From Paragyromitra xinjiangensis (taxonomy: Eukaryota > Ascomycota > Pezizomycetes > Pezizales > Discinaceae), in contig JBCAMK010000003.1 in NCBI GenBank assembly GCA_038503065.1, positions 2,232,001 to 2,296,000 of the forward strand: a stretch of DNA of 64,000 nucleotides, written 5' to 3'. How positions within the stretch are numbered: the stretch's first letter is position 1; each line of letters begins with the position of its first letter. The position numbers were made by a program, and so were the translations under genes. Below, piece after piece: positions 1 through 12,500 of this stretch. The notes beneath the pieces were generated by a model. The model was not told the DNA's origin and did not search any database. It worked only from the letters and a program-made list of their open reading frames with translations.

Positions 1-1489
1 TGGCTGGAATGTATGGGTCAAAGCTGTAGGCTCTGATGAAGGAAGCCTTCTGTTTTGTGACAAATTGATTCTCGCAACAGGATTGACCTCACAACCGAAT
101 ATCCCTGTTCTGCCAAATGATGAATTTAAATGTCCAACATTTCACTCTCAGGAGTTAGGACTTAAACACGACTTCCTTGAATCATCAGTAATTAAGCGTA
201 TCACAGTCTACGGGGGTGGGAAATCGGCGTTGGATATTGTCAGTACTTGCGTCGACCTTGGAAAGCATGTAGATTGGATTATCCGGCGGACTGGAAGTGG
301 TGCACCTGTTTTAAAGCCGAGTCACCTATTTGGTGTTAGTACTGATAAATTTATTGGTAGCCGATACTCCTCTAAATGGCATCCAAATATCTATTCGTGC
401 AAAGATAGCTGGTATCAATTTCTTCATAGTGGAAAGAATAGACTCGGTTACTGGCTTCAGTGGGCTTACTGGGGTTTCGTGTGTTGGATTATGAACAAAC
501 AACTTGGGTATAGGAAGAATAAAAATTCAGAGAAATTGAGGCCAGATATTTTGGATCGGAGGTAATGCGCATTCTCAATTTTCCATTGGATATTTGGCGA
601 ATGGTATGGAGGCTAACCTTTATTTAGTATCTTCTGGGAGAACACATTATCAGCTGTTTTGACTAGGCCGGAGTTATTGACAGCGATAAACAAGGGCGAG
701 TTGATAGAAGTTCACCGGCAAGATGTTCGGAAACTTTCCGGGACAGAAGTACATCTAGCCAACGGTGAAAAACTTCATACAGATGCTGTTATTTTTGCCA
801 CGGGGTGGGACGTTAGCCAACCGCAATTTTCAGATTCCGATGCAGCACACCTTGGGCTTCCAGTTAGTCACGAGAAGTATCCAGAAGAGCTTAAAGAGAA
901 GTGGGACTGCCTAGAAAAAGAGGCAGAAGCAAAGGTCATTGAACTCTTTCCTCGGATAGCATCACCCCCAGTAACCTACAAGACTTCTAAGCTCATACAC
1001 ACTCCTTTTCGTCTTTATAACTGCATTATGCCACCAGAACTTTTTGCGAAGAACGACCGGTCGTTTGTTTTCGTTGGCGCTATCGGTACAGCATACACAG
1101 CGCTTATATCGGAGGTTCATGCCTTGTGGGCAGTGGCTTGGATGACCGGGAATCTGGACTTGAAGATGTCAAGTTTGGAGATTGAATGTCAAGTAGCGTT
1201 AGTCAATGCTTGGCTTAAGAAAAGATATTTGACAGCTGGAGAAAAAATGCCCTATATTCTTTATGATTTCCTGCCAGTAAGTTTTCTATGATCTCCTTGA
1301 TAGAGTCGAGGTTTCCATTTAAAGCTCGGTACTGAGTACACTATCTCGTAGATGATCGATGTAATGCTCAAGGAACTCGGCGTCAATAGCAACCGCAAAG
1401 GGAACCTAGTGGAAGAATTGTTTGGCCTTTACCGGCCAGCTGATTATGTTGGGCTTGTAAATGAGTGGAAGAAGGCTCGCGGGATCTGA
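1..1489 (+). CDS. Flavin-containing monooxygenase-like protein, 5' partial
   Basis: The 3' part (448 codons) of a flavin-dependent monooxygenase; the N-terminus with the first FAD-binding motif lies outside the window. Exons read 2-561, 628-1276 and 1352-1489, with introns 562-627 (GTAATG..TTTAG) and 1277-1351 (GTAAGT..CGTAG) that keep one frame. What is visible: an ILATG segment at the start, a second Rossmann glycine motif VYGGGKSALD (NADPH-binding type), and the FATGWD motif that corresponds to the FATGY signature of flavin-containing monooxygenases. The protein ends with a short third exon (VNEWKKARGI). The family uses NADPH and O2 to oxygenate nucleophilic N or S atoms or to do Baeyer-Villiger chemistry; the substrate cannot be inferred. 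No truncating stop is seen apart from the window edge, so the gene is probably intact. Confidence 0.85.
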
Positions 1490-2735
1490 TGTCGAATGCT
1501 TGTAGGATACCTGGTTCTTTTCTTGTCTTAGGTAGAGGCTGAGTTAAGGTTGATATCTTTTATGAACTATCGGATGCAGGCGAGATCTAGACTATTAGGG
1601 CATCAATATACTAATTTATCATAAATGGTTCACAAACCCTTTTGCTTAGTACTCCCTTAATCGATATTCATTGGAGGAAGTCTTGGTTGAGCTTCCTGGA
1701 TCAATCTATGGTGAAACTGGCCAATATAGCTTGGTTATGTAATAAATTTCGACTGTACGTAATAATTTGAATGCCCCAAGCTTCCTAAGCTTTCATGTAA
1801 ATTTCCTAAGGATTGGTTGGGGTCTCGCGACTTTCCTTTTTGAGGCCAGTCCAAGTGTTATCGTTAGCATGAGCTATGGGTGTCGATAATTCATTAATGA
1901 CATCGTCAAAAGCCATATATATAAATCGGCTTGTAGATATAGGAAAATTTTTGAGGTAGCCTTTTTAACGCTTAAGTAGCTCTCTGATATCAATGACCTG
2001 AAACAGTATTTTATGGTACGCGAGAGAGCGAGAGAATAATCTGAGGAGCAAATCGATCGCGAGGGCAATGGTGGGGATGATTTTGTCTCCTCGTGTCCCA
2101 AAAGTTGGGATAGATAGGGACTGGGTGGCCCTACTTTCTAACGCTGTATGTGATTTAGGGCACTGGCTAGACCCATTTTACTCTTTGAAGCTTTGAAGAT
2201 TATTTGTCCGTTTGATTTTGGGTTTAGGATGAGGGGTGTTGTGGGAGGGAGATTGGGGGGGGGGTTTGCCTACTATCAAGCGGTGTTTAGAGTTCCTTAT
2301 CTAGTTTGTTTGTTGGATGGTAGTTATTTGGATGGATGCCGAGTGAGGAGCGAGAAAAGATATGAGGTCGAAAAAAGGGGGGGGTTTATACTCCGACCGA
2401 GTTCGCCCAATAGGCGCACGGTCGGTCATCCCTAAATAATACTTGTGGCTGGATAAACCAAAAAAACGTCACACGTGTTCAATTCCCTAGCGCCTCAAGT
2501 TCATAAGGCTGTTGGTTAGTGTGGGCATCTTGTCGTTTATCCTTAAAACGAGGGCGGGGGAAACATCACGTTAGATGGTGTTTGTTTTTATAGGCCTCGC
2601 GCTTTGCTTCTTAAAAATAGTTGGGATCCGAACCTCATGGCTGAATTGGCTTCAATGACTTAAGGCCCCCTCATACATAGGCTAGCTCAGTGGGAGGCGC
2701 AAATCATATTTGTTCACTCATATACAGGGTTAGGG
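1490..2735. other. Non-coding interval, no gene seen
   Basis: Intergenic DNA downstream of the monooxygenase. Short open frames exist on both strands, but none has recognisable protein character or joins to another by plausible splicing. G-rich runs near 2250-2265 and 2375-2385 are the only local feature. Confidence 0.6.
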
Positions 2736-3396
2736 TATATGTTCTGACCCGTATCCCAAGGATGCCCATTTCAAAATGGGAGCACTTTAAACATCGGCCG
2801 ACCCATATTCAAAGTGAAGCTAAAAGATGGCCGATATCCAAAGAACGAGCGAAGGTTCAGACTGCCTCCCGATCTACAGGTGCGGTTCCAAAATACCCGA
2901 CGGGTGTAAACTACCCCTCAACCTACTAATTGAAATATTAAGCCCCACTACAGTGTAGTATCGTCTCTGGATGTGCAGTCTCTCGGCCCTGGTTCTTGCC
3001 GTCCTTGGAGGGCCGCCATGTTGAAAGCACTGGCAGGCGAGATGTGATGGAACGCGGTTGTAGTAATGATGATAAAATGAAGATTTTTTATGTTACACAT
3101 CTATGTGGTGCCTGGGCCTACATGTAGTATATGATGGAAGGGGACTCGGGGTTTATTTATATATTACAGCTAGATAGGCTGAAGTTGCAAGAGCCTGAGC
3201 CCGAGGTAGTGGTTGGAGAAGGGATTTTTACCTTAGTGGAAATTTTGAATATCGACCATCTCTTAGTTTCACTTTATATATAGGTCGGCCGATGCCCAGT
3301 GCTCCCATTTTAAAACGGGTTAACCCATTTCCGAAGCCGCCTGACCGGTTTTAAAAATTAAAATGGGCGTTATTGGAGTACGGGCCAGAACATATA
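2736..3396. repeat. Large foldback element with a second repeat nested inside
   Basis: An inverted repeat. The left arm (about 2736-2839) reads TATATGTTCTGACCCGTA and so on; its reverse complement recurs at about 3248-3396 with clear but imperfect identity. The shared core includes AAATGGGAGCACT and CATCGGCCGACC. The right arm carries an extra segment of roughly 45 bp. Each arm also contains a small hairpin (GCCCATTTCAAAATGGG on the left). Almost directly inside the left arm begins a separate MITE copy (2847 onward), so the structure looks nested. No transposase is seen. The class is unknown. Confidence 0.65.
2847..3112 (-). repeat. Truncated copy of the hAT-like MITE family found at 34983-35393
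   Basis: The segment starts with GAGCGAAGGTTCAGACTGCC and continues through a block matching the reverse complement of the right end of the element at 34983-35393. Shared landmarks include GGTTCCAAAATACCC, GTGTAAACTACCCCTCAACC, and the internal CAACATGGCGGC block read in reverse. The opposite terminal repeat is not recognisable, so the copy seems truncated near 3112, or badly decayed beyond it. Confidence 0.65.
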
Positions 3397-3535
3397 TATT
3401 AGAACTCGTATTCTAGGCTAGTATGACTGATGTCGGTCACACGGTCGAGCCTCAGCCCTCACAATCTGTAATTAGTCTTTGACTAGAGAAATGGTACAGA
3501 ATAGGTAGGGTTTTCGGCAATGTGCTGGGTTTATA

Positions 3536-4026
3536 CAGTACCTAGACAGATGTGTTCGTGATGCGGTTTCAGGTGACGGAATCCGCCTTGGCACAGCGAT
3601 CCAAAGGTCAAAATTTTATTTTAAATCGGAGGAGAAAGATAAAGATACCAGCTAAATTTTGATGGATTTCTACACTGTTGGTTACTAAAATCAGATTTTA
3701 TATAATTTTTTCTGATGACTATTGATGCTCTAGTGAATTTTCAAAGTTTAATAAAGGGTGCTTGGGCCCCAGTTGCTATGAGGGAATTGGTCTCGGCGAC
3801 AATATTTGGTCAAATTCAAAAAATTATTAAAAAACAACTATACATTATAGGGGCTTAGGGAAAATTTCTTAAAAAACTCCTGAGGTAGCTCTACCTAACC
3901 ATGAAATTAAAAGCTTTCATCTTTATTCTTGTTTTTTTGGTGAATTTTTAAAGTTGGACGAATTTGGGGAAGATTTTAACGTCTGTGCGCTGAAACCGCA
4001 TCACGAACACATCTGTCTAGGTACTG
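3536..4026. repeat. TA-flanked MITE with perfect 37-bp terminal inverted repeats
   Basis: Positions 3536-3572 begin CAGTACCTAGACAGATG, and 3990-4026 are their exact reverse complement over 37 bases. The element is flanked by TA on both sides (3534-3535 and 4027-4028), the target duplication typical of the Tc1/mariner/pogo superfamily. The 491-bp interior is AT-rich, without a transposase reading frame. It is therefore a non-autonomous element; the perfect termini suggest fairly recent activity. Confidence 0.85.
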
Positions 4027-6020
4027 TATATAGCGTTAGGAAAAAGGTTGTTTATTGTCTATGTATTAAACTACTGTATACGTTGAAAGAATTGTATTAG
4101 GCAACTTGCCTGAATTTATTTGCAATATTAGCAGATGTCCTAGGCCTCCGTAAGTATAGGTGTTTAATTACCAAAGCCTGGAAGATGTCAGGAATTCCCT
4201 CCAAAATGCTAAGCTGTTCGGTACACGTTTGGTGAACCGTATGGTTTGAAAGGTTCTATGAAGAGATTATTAGTTGGGAAACAATATCCCCAACACTATT
4301 TTCGGTATCAGGGGCTCATGATTGACCCTGGTGCTGATAGTGGATTGAAAGCCTGGCTACCTGTGGTGGGTGCCCGGTTCAGCCATTGTGGTACCTTAGT
4401 TAAGAGGTTTCGGAAGTCTTTGGAGGGTGGGATTTTAGGTCCATCGACCGTGCATTTTTTTCCTGGATAGATAAGTAGGTGATGTTAGGCGTGGTGAATC
4501 TGTCCTGTATGGCCAGGGCCGACTCTGCTGGGGAGGTACATATGGGTAGATTTCGTCGTTTAGATATAGCCTTTGGTTAATCTTTAAGGAACATGGGAAA
4601 TTGAAGGATGCACTTTTCGGACTAGCATAGTGGTTGAGTTATCTGGATTTGTGGGTAGGGTTTGCTGGAGGCTGCTTAAGAGGCTTGGGGCAATTATTAT
4701 ATGATTGCTACTTCCTAATAGCTCCGAACCCTGCTTTTATAGGAAACCTTCTTCCATTGCAGCTGCAGCCATGTATTTTCATCCTGATAGACGAGATGAT
4801 GATACTTTCCCTCAGGGCTTCCGAGAATCGAATATTGCTAGGGTGAAGGGGGGTTTTCTCGAATTCGGTAAATAAGATGCGGCGGAGCTTGGAATAGTGG
4901 AGATAAACCTTGATCTAGGGGTTATCTCTCAGCGTCATATTTCTAATGGAGATATCAACTGTATTTGGCCACGGGGTAGCAGTAGCATGTACGCTATGTG
5001 GGGGTAGAGGCTATGGCTTCCTTCATTGGGATAGATATCTTTTTGTGTTGACTTGTTTTGGAACCGTGGAATCGTTCGTGTGGGCCTGCGGAGAACGCCG
5101 ACTGTTCAAAAATTTCTGGGAATGAGAAGGGGATGGCTAAGGAATGATTGCCAGGTCTACAGTTGCAAGCTGACAAATCGACAAGAGCTGTGGTTTATAG
5201 CTTACTGCATTTAGTTTCTATTATTATAGTATCTGAGAATCTTTCACTCATACTTATACTCTTGATAATTGGATCGGAAAGAGAGAGGCTCTATGCCTTC
5301 GGTCGTGTCTCTAAGGCACATGTACATGTAGTGTATCGATCAACTGTTTGGGTTGCCAAGTGATCGTGAGACAAGGCAACGCGATTTCAATTTGGTAAGC
5401 ATTTGGATGGTGGCGGAAAATAGAAACAGATAGCCTCGGCTATATACACGCGAATCGATTAATTGCCGTGAAAGTTAGATCATGATAAATATGAAGTGTG
5501 GAGTACCATTTCACATTACCTGCTTCAAATTTAAAGCAATCTGTTCATGGTCACTCATTCTTGGAGTTTTGAGCCCGCCTCGCCTAACGGGGAGTGGGGT
5601 GGTCACCCAAGTGGCTGTCTGAAAGCTCCGGAAGCCTGCGACATGCCTACCCGAGACCACAGGTACCACAAATGTCTTTGACCTACTTGAACAACCTTCG
5701 AATATTCTCCTCGATATTGTTTGCGCGAATACCTATTTTCCGTATCTGAAAGGTTGTCGCATGAAGGGCGGAGTAACGGCTGGTGTTTTGTGTAACAATA
5801 TGGGGCTCTGCGCTGATCGCTCTGCTAGCGCGGCTGATATTGGAAAATGAACGTCAATCCTCTTCGTTTCCAGCTTCTAGTCCCTCCGCTCAATCTCTGC
5901 CACCAAACCTCATCCACTCCTGCTACCTTCAAGCATTTCTTCTGAAATTTTCACCATTAAACATCACACTCCGTAGTAGCGGGTTAACAGGCGCATTTCC
6001 ACAAGGCATTGGTTCTCGTC
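4027..6020. other. Non-coding interval; last part is probable 5' leader of the transcription factor
   Basis: No convincing gene. Open frames of 60-90 codons occur on both strands, without domains or splice partners. A pyrimidine-rich tract at about 5855-5960 immediately precedes the transcription factor start, as is common for fungal promoters and 5' leaders. Confidence 0.55.
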
Positions 6021-8332
6021 ATGACTGGTGGTAAAGCTGTTCAGGTGGTATTCGCTGCCAATAATAGCGCATATCGTAGCCGCAAGAGAGCCCATCGTGC
6101 ATGTGAACAGTGTAAAAGCCGTCGGGTATCTAAGACTCCCCTCATATCTTAGCCTTGGGAAACCTCTGACTTACAGCTACAGAGAAAATGTCCTCCACCG
6201 TTTGAAAACCATGAACGTTGTGCGAGCTGTGCCCAAGATGGAATCCAGTGCAGGTCATGGCTACTTCCCACTTAACAATCATGTGTTAACAGATTTGCAA
6301 TAGTCTGGCGTTGATTGACTCCGAAACTGGACCTCCTCAGTGGACGGCAGAAGAACCCCGGGATGAGAACGAGGATATGGATAAAAGTGGATTGCCTGAT
6401 AAGAATCCTCGGTTTATTGGCGACCTGAACCCAGAATCTGTGTTTTTGGCAGCAACTGAAGATTCTGCTTCATCTGATATGGCGACTGACCGTAACGAGG
6501 TTGGTGTCTGGGTCTCACAATCACCTGAACCTCTCGTCAAAAGCAAGAGCTTGAAGCGGCGTTTTCAGGTTCACGAAACCTCTCATAAACCTGTCATGGC
6601 TCCCGCAGCAGATTCTGGCCCAGAAAAGTACCTAGCAGCATATATATCATCACTTAATGCCTATGCCCTTCCAACTCGGTCCTGTGTCGAAATGCTACTC
6701 TCATTGTACCTCAGCTCTATACATCCACTATATCCAATACTCGATGAGTCGAGTTGCGCGTTATTTAAGTCACCGGACAAACTACCGAATGTGCTATTGC
6801 AAAGTGTGTTGCTTGTTGCTTCTCGGCACCCTGAAGCCAAATCACACCTGCGTTTGTCAGCATCGGCTGATCCATTGAAGCCGCAGGAATTTGCTTCACG
6901 CCTAGAAACTCGTATTAAAGCTTTGCTGTATGCAGAAGAAGTGCATGATCGAATGGTGCTGATTCGCGTATATGCATTATTATCTCTAGGTGGAGGAAAT
7001 GAGGACGCAAGCCGAAACCTAGCGTTGGCTATACACCATGCTCACTCGTTAGGATTGCATATCCGGAACTCAAACGCCGAAGAATTGTGGTGGTGTCTAT
7101 GGACATTAGATAAACTGCAAGCTGCCATGAATGGGCGACCTATTTTTGTCAGGCTCGAAGACGTTAGCATTGGCCGGCCCACTAAAACTAGGGAAGGGAA
7201 AGGAGCGGCATTCCGTGTTATGGTAAAACTAGCAGAGTTACTGGAAGCCGTCATTGCGCTCTATCGGCCAGGAAATGAAAAATGTTGGGACCACGAATTC
7301 CCCGATTTTGCTGAATATCTCCAGGAAGAGGATGTACCTGAAGAAGGAGGACAGCTTGGTAGGTTATGGCCATAGCGAGTACATCACGGGCTAACTTGCG
7401 ATAGCTATCCTCAAGCTCTTTTATTATGCCATATCCATCCTTTCTCATCGTACCCGCAATCCCTCCTCCTCCCAAGCTCGTGGTAATTCCTACGCCCGTC
7501 GTCTGCGTGCAGCTTCGGATGTCATAGATCTTCTTGATCATAGCCCAATCTCACTCCCGCCAACGCCTATATTGCCTTATGCGGTCTCACTCGCTCTGAC
7601 AACATTTTACGCGCGCGTACGTGAGGGTGATGGTGAGTGTATAGCAGAGTATAAGGGCTGTATTGATAAGTTGACGTATTTGGGTGAATGGTGGTGGGTC
7701 GCGGGGGCTATGGCTAAACTGGGGGCACGTGCGATGAACAGCGGGGGGAAACGGAGAGCAGTTGAAAAAGAATGCGCCGCTGTTTTGTCTAGTCTGAAGG
7801 GTACTCAAGAGGAAGGGAAAAGTGGAAATGTGGGTGTTGCCCGTGAGAGATCTAGTACCCATGTGGCGGCAGTACCGGGTACGTTGCGAATTTTATGGTG
7901 AGGAGAGTACTTGCTGATACCTTTTTAGTACCTACTCTTTCTTCTCCATCGGAGATTCGCCGCTCGTTCTACCCACAATCCGGGGCATCCCACTCTCCTA
8001 TAATGCAAACAGCTGCCAACACCTCCAGCTACACACCCTATAGTCAGGTCATGCCTATGCCATCACTGATCTCCATGCCTTCACAAGTGACTTATTCGCC
8101 TACTCCTAGTTTTCCTGAACTTGATGATGCTGCTTTCACAGGGGTGGATATATTTCTCCTTGACCAATTTTCCAATCCAAGCAATCCATTGGATTTCGGT
8201 TCTCTCGATTTCAATTCTGGGTGGTTTGGTGGGGAAACGGGTGTAAGTTTTGGAGTGGCTACCCCTCAAGGGTGGGACAACCATTTTGGAGGGCCTGGCC
8301 AGCATGGGCAGGGGGGGTGGTCGTGCGGGTGA
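6021..8332 (+). CDS. Zn2Cys6 fungal-specific transcription factor
   Basis: Five exons (6021-6125, 6183-6253, 6304-7358, 7405-7878, 7929-8332) give a 702-residue protein. Introns are 46-57 bp and all phases match. Splicing rebuilds a canonical binuclear zinc cluster, CEQCKSRRRKC then CASCAQDGIQC: cysteines near 28, 31, 38, 48, 51 and 58, spacing C-x2-C-x6-C-x9-C-x2-C-x6-C, preceded by basic residues. Residues of about 165-330 resemble the fungal transcription factor middle homology region (IHPLYPILDE, then LWWCLWTLDKLQAAMNGRP). The C-terminus is rich in Ser, Pro, Asp and Phe (LDFGSLDFNSGWF), like an acidic activation domain. Two introns interrupt the zinc cluster exons. The predicted role is a nuclear DNA-binding regulator; the target genes are unknown. 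The neighbouring monooxygenase could be a target, but nothing in the sequence shows it. Confidence 0.9.
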
Positions 8333-9590
8333 GGGTTAGTGTATACCAGGAGTTCTGGGGGCCAGGGATTTTTCTAACTTCACTATATCAATCGAATCGA
8401 ATTTTCACATTTTGCGGCGGATTTGGCATACCCATGACCTTTACACGATTCTTATTTCAGTTTTCTTTGGAACGGCAAAGACTTTTATTTTGTTTTCGCA
8501 TTCAGAATTCTGGCTGTTGCCGGACGAGAACCATAGTCTACAATTTGGAGTGTGCACCCAACGCCGATCGCTGACGTTGTAGGTTTGACAGCTGTGGCAA
8601 GCGATTGTGTGATTTTCTCCGAGTGCTCAAGTAATGTCGAGTCTTCTTGTGTTTGGGATTTAGAGCAATCGTCACCCGATCTTTTGTAACTCCTGAGCCC
8701 CTGGGGAATAGGAAGAAAAAAATCTAAGTTGCTAAAAATATATCTGGGCGTATAATTTTTTTTTTGCTGGAGAACCTGTTTTCCATGCAGGTACCATACA
8801 ATCAATCGCTTACCTCTTCGGTTGATAGGGGTCTGCCCTGAGGGTTGGGGGTATATTTAAACGAATGCACCGAGCCGGGTGGAACAAACATGGTGCTCTT
8901 CCATAGACAAAGAAATGGCCAAAGATTTGGGATGCCGGGGATTTTATGTGCTAGCCTGCCCAGAGGAAGCTTGGTATTTGTTTTTCTGCACAGCGCCTAT
9001 GTGCAGGTTTGCACTTGTAAGAGTCAAGGAAGTAAAATAGCCTGAGTTTGGGATTGAAGATTTCTTGAGGATTGGTCCGGACCATTTTATCACTACGTCG
9101 TAGATCCTTAATTATGAATCGTGACTTATCGAGATGGGTTTAACAGTGTTCATAGCGATATATGACGAAGTTTTAAAGCCGGTACCAAGTTCGAAGGGTT
9201 TTTCTGAGCGTCACAAAAAGTCACTCGAGTTTTGGTTGCTGGCATGGGACTTGCAATTGGAATGATGGCGCTGGACGGAATCATTTATGTCGGGATCTGT
9301 TGGGGGCCGACCCTTGGCCGCCTCGATCTATCAAAATACATGGAACATCGAGATTGGGTAATATTTATCGCGGGATATTGCGCCGATTCCGTCATCGCTG
9401 GATTGCTTGATTCTGTTTTTGAATAGCAAACAGGAGCCACTGCTCTCCCGCAATTATGTCTTAGTACATAGTTTTCATCGTCTCTTTTGACAAAATCCGG
9501 CTGCTCTTTAATCACTACTAACGGTTTTGAAGGGCGTAACGACCAAACCTATCTCCCATCGAAACCCCCGGAAACGTTGCTTTTAGTGTG
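8333..9590. other. Non-coding interval, no gene seen
   Basis: The 3' region of the transcription factor and upstream region of the helicase. No frame here has coding character or known domains, and I see no repeats. Confidence 0.55.
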
Positions 9591-12500
9591 ATGGCAATGA
9601 TGTGCAGAAGCGCAAGATGGGTGAAAATGGCAACTTTCGCAAGTACCATAGCTCCTAGAGCTCTTCATACGGCCGACAGTATTCGAACCATATCGCCCAA
9701 TCGTCTCCTACAGAAAGCCTGGGGAAAGGCATTCACAGATTTACGTCCTTGCATCTCTGAACGTTCATGCCTCCTGGCCCACCCGCCCCTATTAGTCCAC
9801 CAGTTAGAAAGAGCTTCACACGGTTCATCGATTTATTCGGGGTCTCCTACCTCCTGGCAGCAAGCTTATCGTATTTACCAAACAGTCTATGAGGGTTGTT
9901 GGGGGGAGGCATGGGATTCTAATACGACACGGCAACGGTATCTAAAATATCTTGGGGAAGAACAGGCCGAAAAGTTATATAAGATTGGGAGTAAATCAGA
10001 GCTGGAGCTACATTTTGAGGAAATAACTACGGTCCTTTTATACGATCTCGGCCTGATCACCGGTTCCAGATATGTGGATTGGCAGGGCCGAGAAGGGGAG
10101 ATAAATTCTCTAATCCCGCGGATCACCTTAAGCAATGTTTTTCGTGCCTTAAACCATATCACAGCGTCTAAGCGGAGGCTAAAGCTTTACCCGTTGGGTT
10201 CTTCGTTGTCGGCCATTACCGAAGTGCTTGAGCGGAAGTTTGTGCCACTTGATAATGTGCAAAGACTGATTACGATTCCCCTTCTTCCGGACCCTCTGGT
10301 AATTGGAGATGTTGTAGCGGAGACAGCAGCGGCATATAAAATCATCACTGCCTATCTTTTCTTTACGGCAGCAACCCCGGAAGATATCTTTGATGTGTTA
10401 TTTCAAAGCTCAGTCCTACCCTGCGAGCACTCATACAGGGTGGAGGGGGGTGATGAAAATGACAGAATGACTTTATTAACGGAGTATTTTCACTTTCTGC
10501 GACTGTTCCTTGAACTCTGCGAGCATGATGATATTCTCAGGGGAATCGAAGATACAGTGATGAAAAGAGGGATTCTGGACCGTCAATCAAGAAGGTTACT
10601 TATGGGGAAACTGGATACATGGCTCACTTTGAACCAAGTGAAGGGACAGTTAGGATCTCAGACCCCTTTTGGCAACTCAACCTCAGATCAAATAGTCTGG
10701 ACCGAGGAACAGGAGAGAATAATTGAGTCGGATATTGGGGTAGGAGAACTGTTGAAGGTCGTGGCTTTTGCTGGGACAGGGAAGACGCGTTGTACAATTG
10801 AATATGCTAGAACTAGGTATCGATATAGCCCCCTTAAACATATTTGTTGGTTTTCGCGTTTGAACTAACCCCCTTCGAGGCCTGAGACACAGATTCTTTA
10901 CGTCGTGTTCAATGTTAGTGCCCAGGGGGAAGCAAAACGAAAATTTGGCCCAAATGTCGATTGTACGTGTTAAATGCTCCTTTTGCCAACAGTTTTATAT
11001 TTTCTAACCTTTCGTTACTCTGAAAAATTTTGAGGGTTTTAGGTAAATCTTTCCATTCTTTGGTCGCGGGTGTGGTTCGAGAGGTTTTCCCACAGCTTTT
11101 CACTAAGGGGATTACGAGAAAATTCGGCCCAAGGAAGATTTTGGAGATTCTGAAGATCGATGATGCAATGATTAGGGACGCACTTATCAACCCCCGCGGT
11201 CATGCTAGCCCTAGAACCCGCCAGCTACCGTTGGGTCTTAAACCCTTTCCATCAGTATATTCTGTGGCTAGAGTGGTTCATGCAAGTCTGTTTAGCTATA
11301 TGTCTAGCACAGAGGTTGAAATAGGGTATGAATGTTTGCACTGGATAATGACGAATAAGCTAGGATTGAAGGGAGACATTGTTCTAGGATGGATCAAACT
11401 TGTTTGGGAAGAAATGTCTAAGGGCAGATTTCCCGTGCCTCATAATGCGTATATCAAGGCATTCCATCTTCAAGCAGCCCAAGGTGACTTGGCTGGTGGA
11501 ATTCAGGGGAGGTGCAAGGCAGATATCATGGCTTTTGACAAATACGATATCATCATGTTTGATGAAGCCCAGGTTTGCGTTTACGTTGATTGGTATTGTT
11601 AATAAGCTAATGAGTCTTAGGACGCCAATCCGGTAATGGCAGATATTATCCTCCGCCAACGTCCTTATTCAGGGGTTTTTGTTGTTGGTGACCCATATCA
11701 AATGATTTACGGATTTATGGGGGCCAATAATGTGTGTTTTGATGACACCTTCTATCCACCGACGCATAAGCTCTCACTCACGCACTCATTTCGCTTTGGT
11801 GCGAACATTTCCGCGCTAGCAAACCAATTCTTGGATGGTTTACGGGAGCCTTCTCGAATAAAGCCTGCGAGGAGTGTGGATATAATCCGAAGAAACTTCC
11901 TGGGCACGGCGGGCACCACAAGCTTGTTTTGCCCAGCCACATGTATTAAGATTCTTCAGCCACAGCCAACTAATGGTAACGGTAGAGGGAAATACGCAAA
12001 GATTTTTCAGACAAATAGTTGTAAGTATTTACCACCAGCTGAAGTATGAATAAAATGCTATGGCTGACAATCTTATTTCTAGCCCTCGTTAGTTCATTGC
12101 TTTCGTACTGTAAGGAGCATCCAAACGATAAGGTGCATCTTCTGACAGCGGAACCTTTCAATCGTAATAATCTTTTCTCGTTTTTGAAACCAGGGTATGA
12201 TTTATTTCACGGGAAACCTGCCGACACAGGGATCTTGAAAGGGTTTAAGTCGTGGGAAGCCTTGACGAGAACTCAAGTTAGGCTTACTACGAAATATGTG
12301 ATAAAAAGACTGAGGTTACTTTTCGAGGCGGTGATATCCGAGAATCACATCGACGTCGAGACAAGGAAGCTTCTGATAGATGCGATGGTGGAAGATCCTC
12401 TTCCGTGGGAACTCAAAATTCGTCTTCGTCGGGTTCTTGATCGCCATCCTTCACCAAATCTAAAGGTGTTTGTTCAGGCGGTTTTGTCAAAGGAGAAGAA

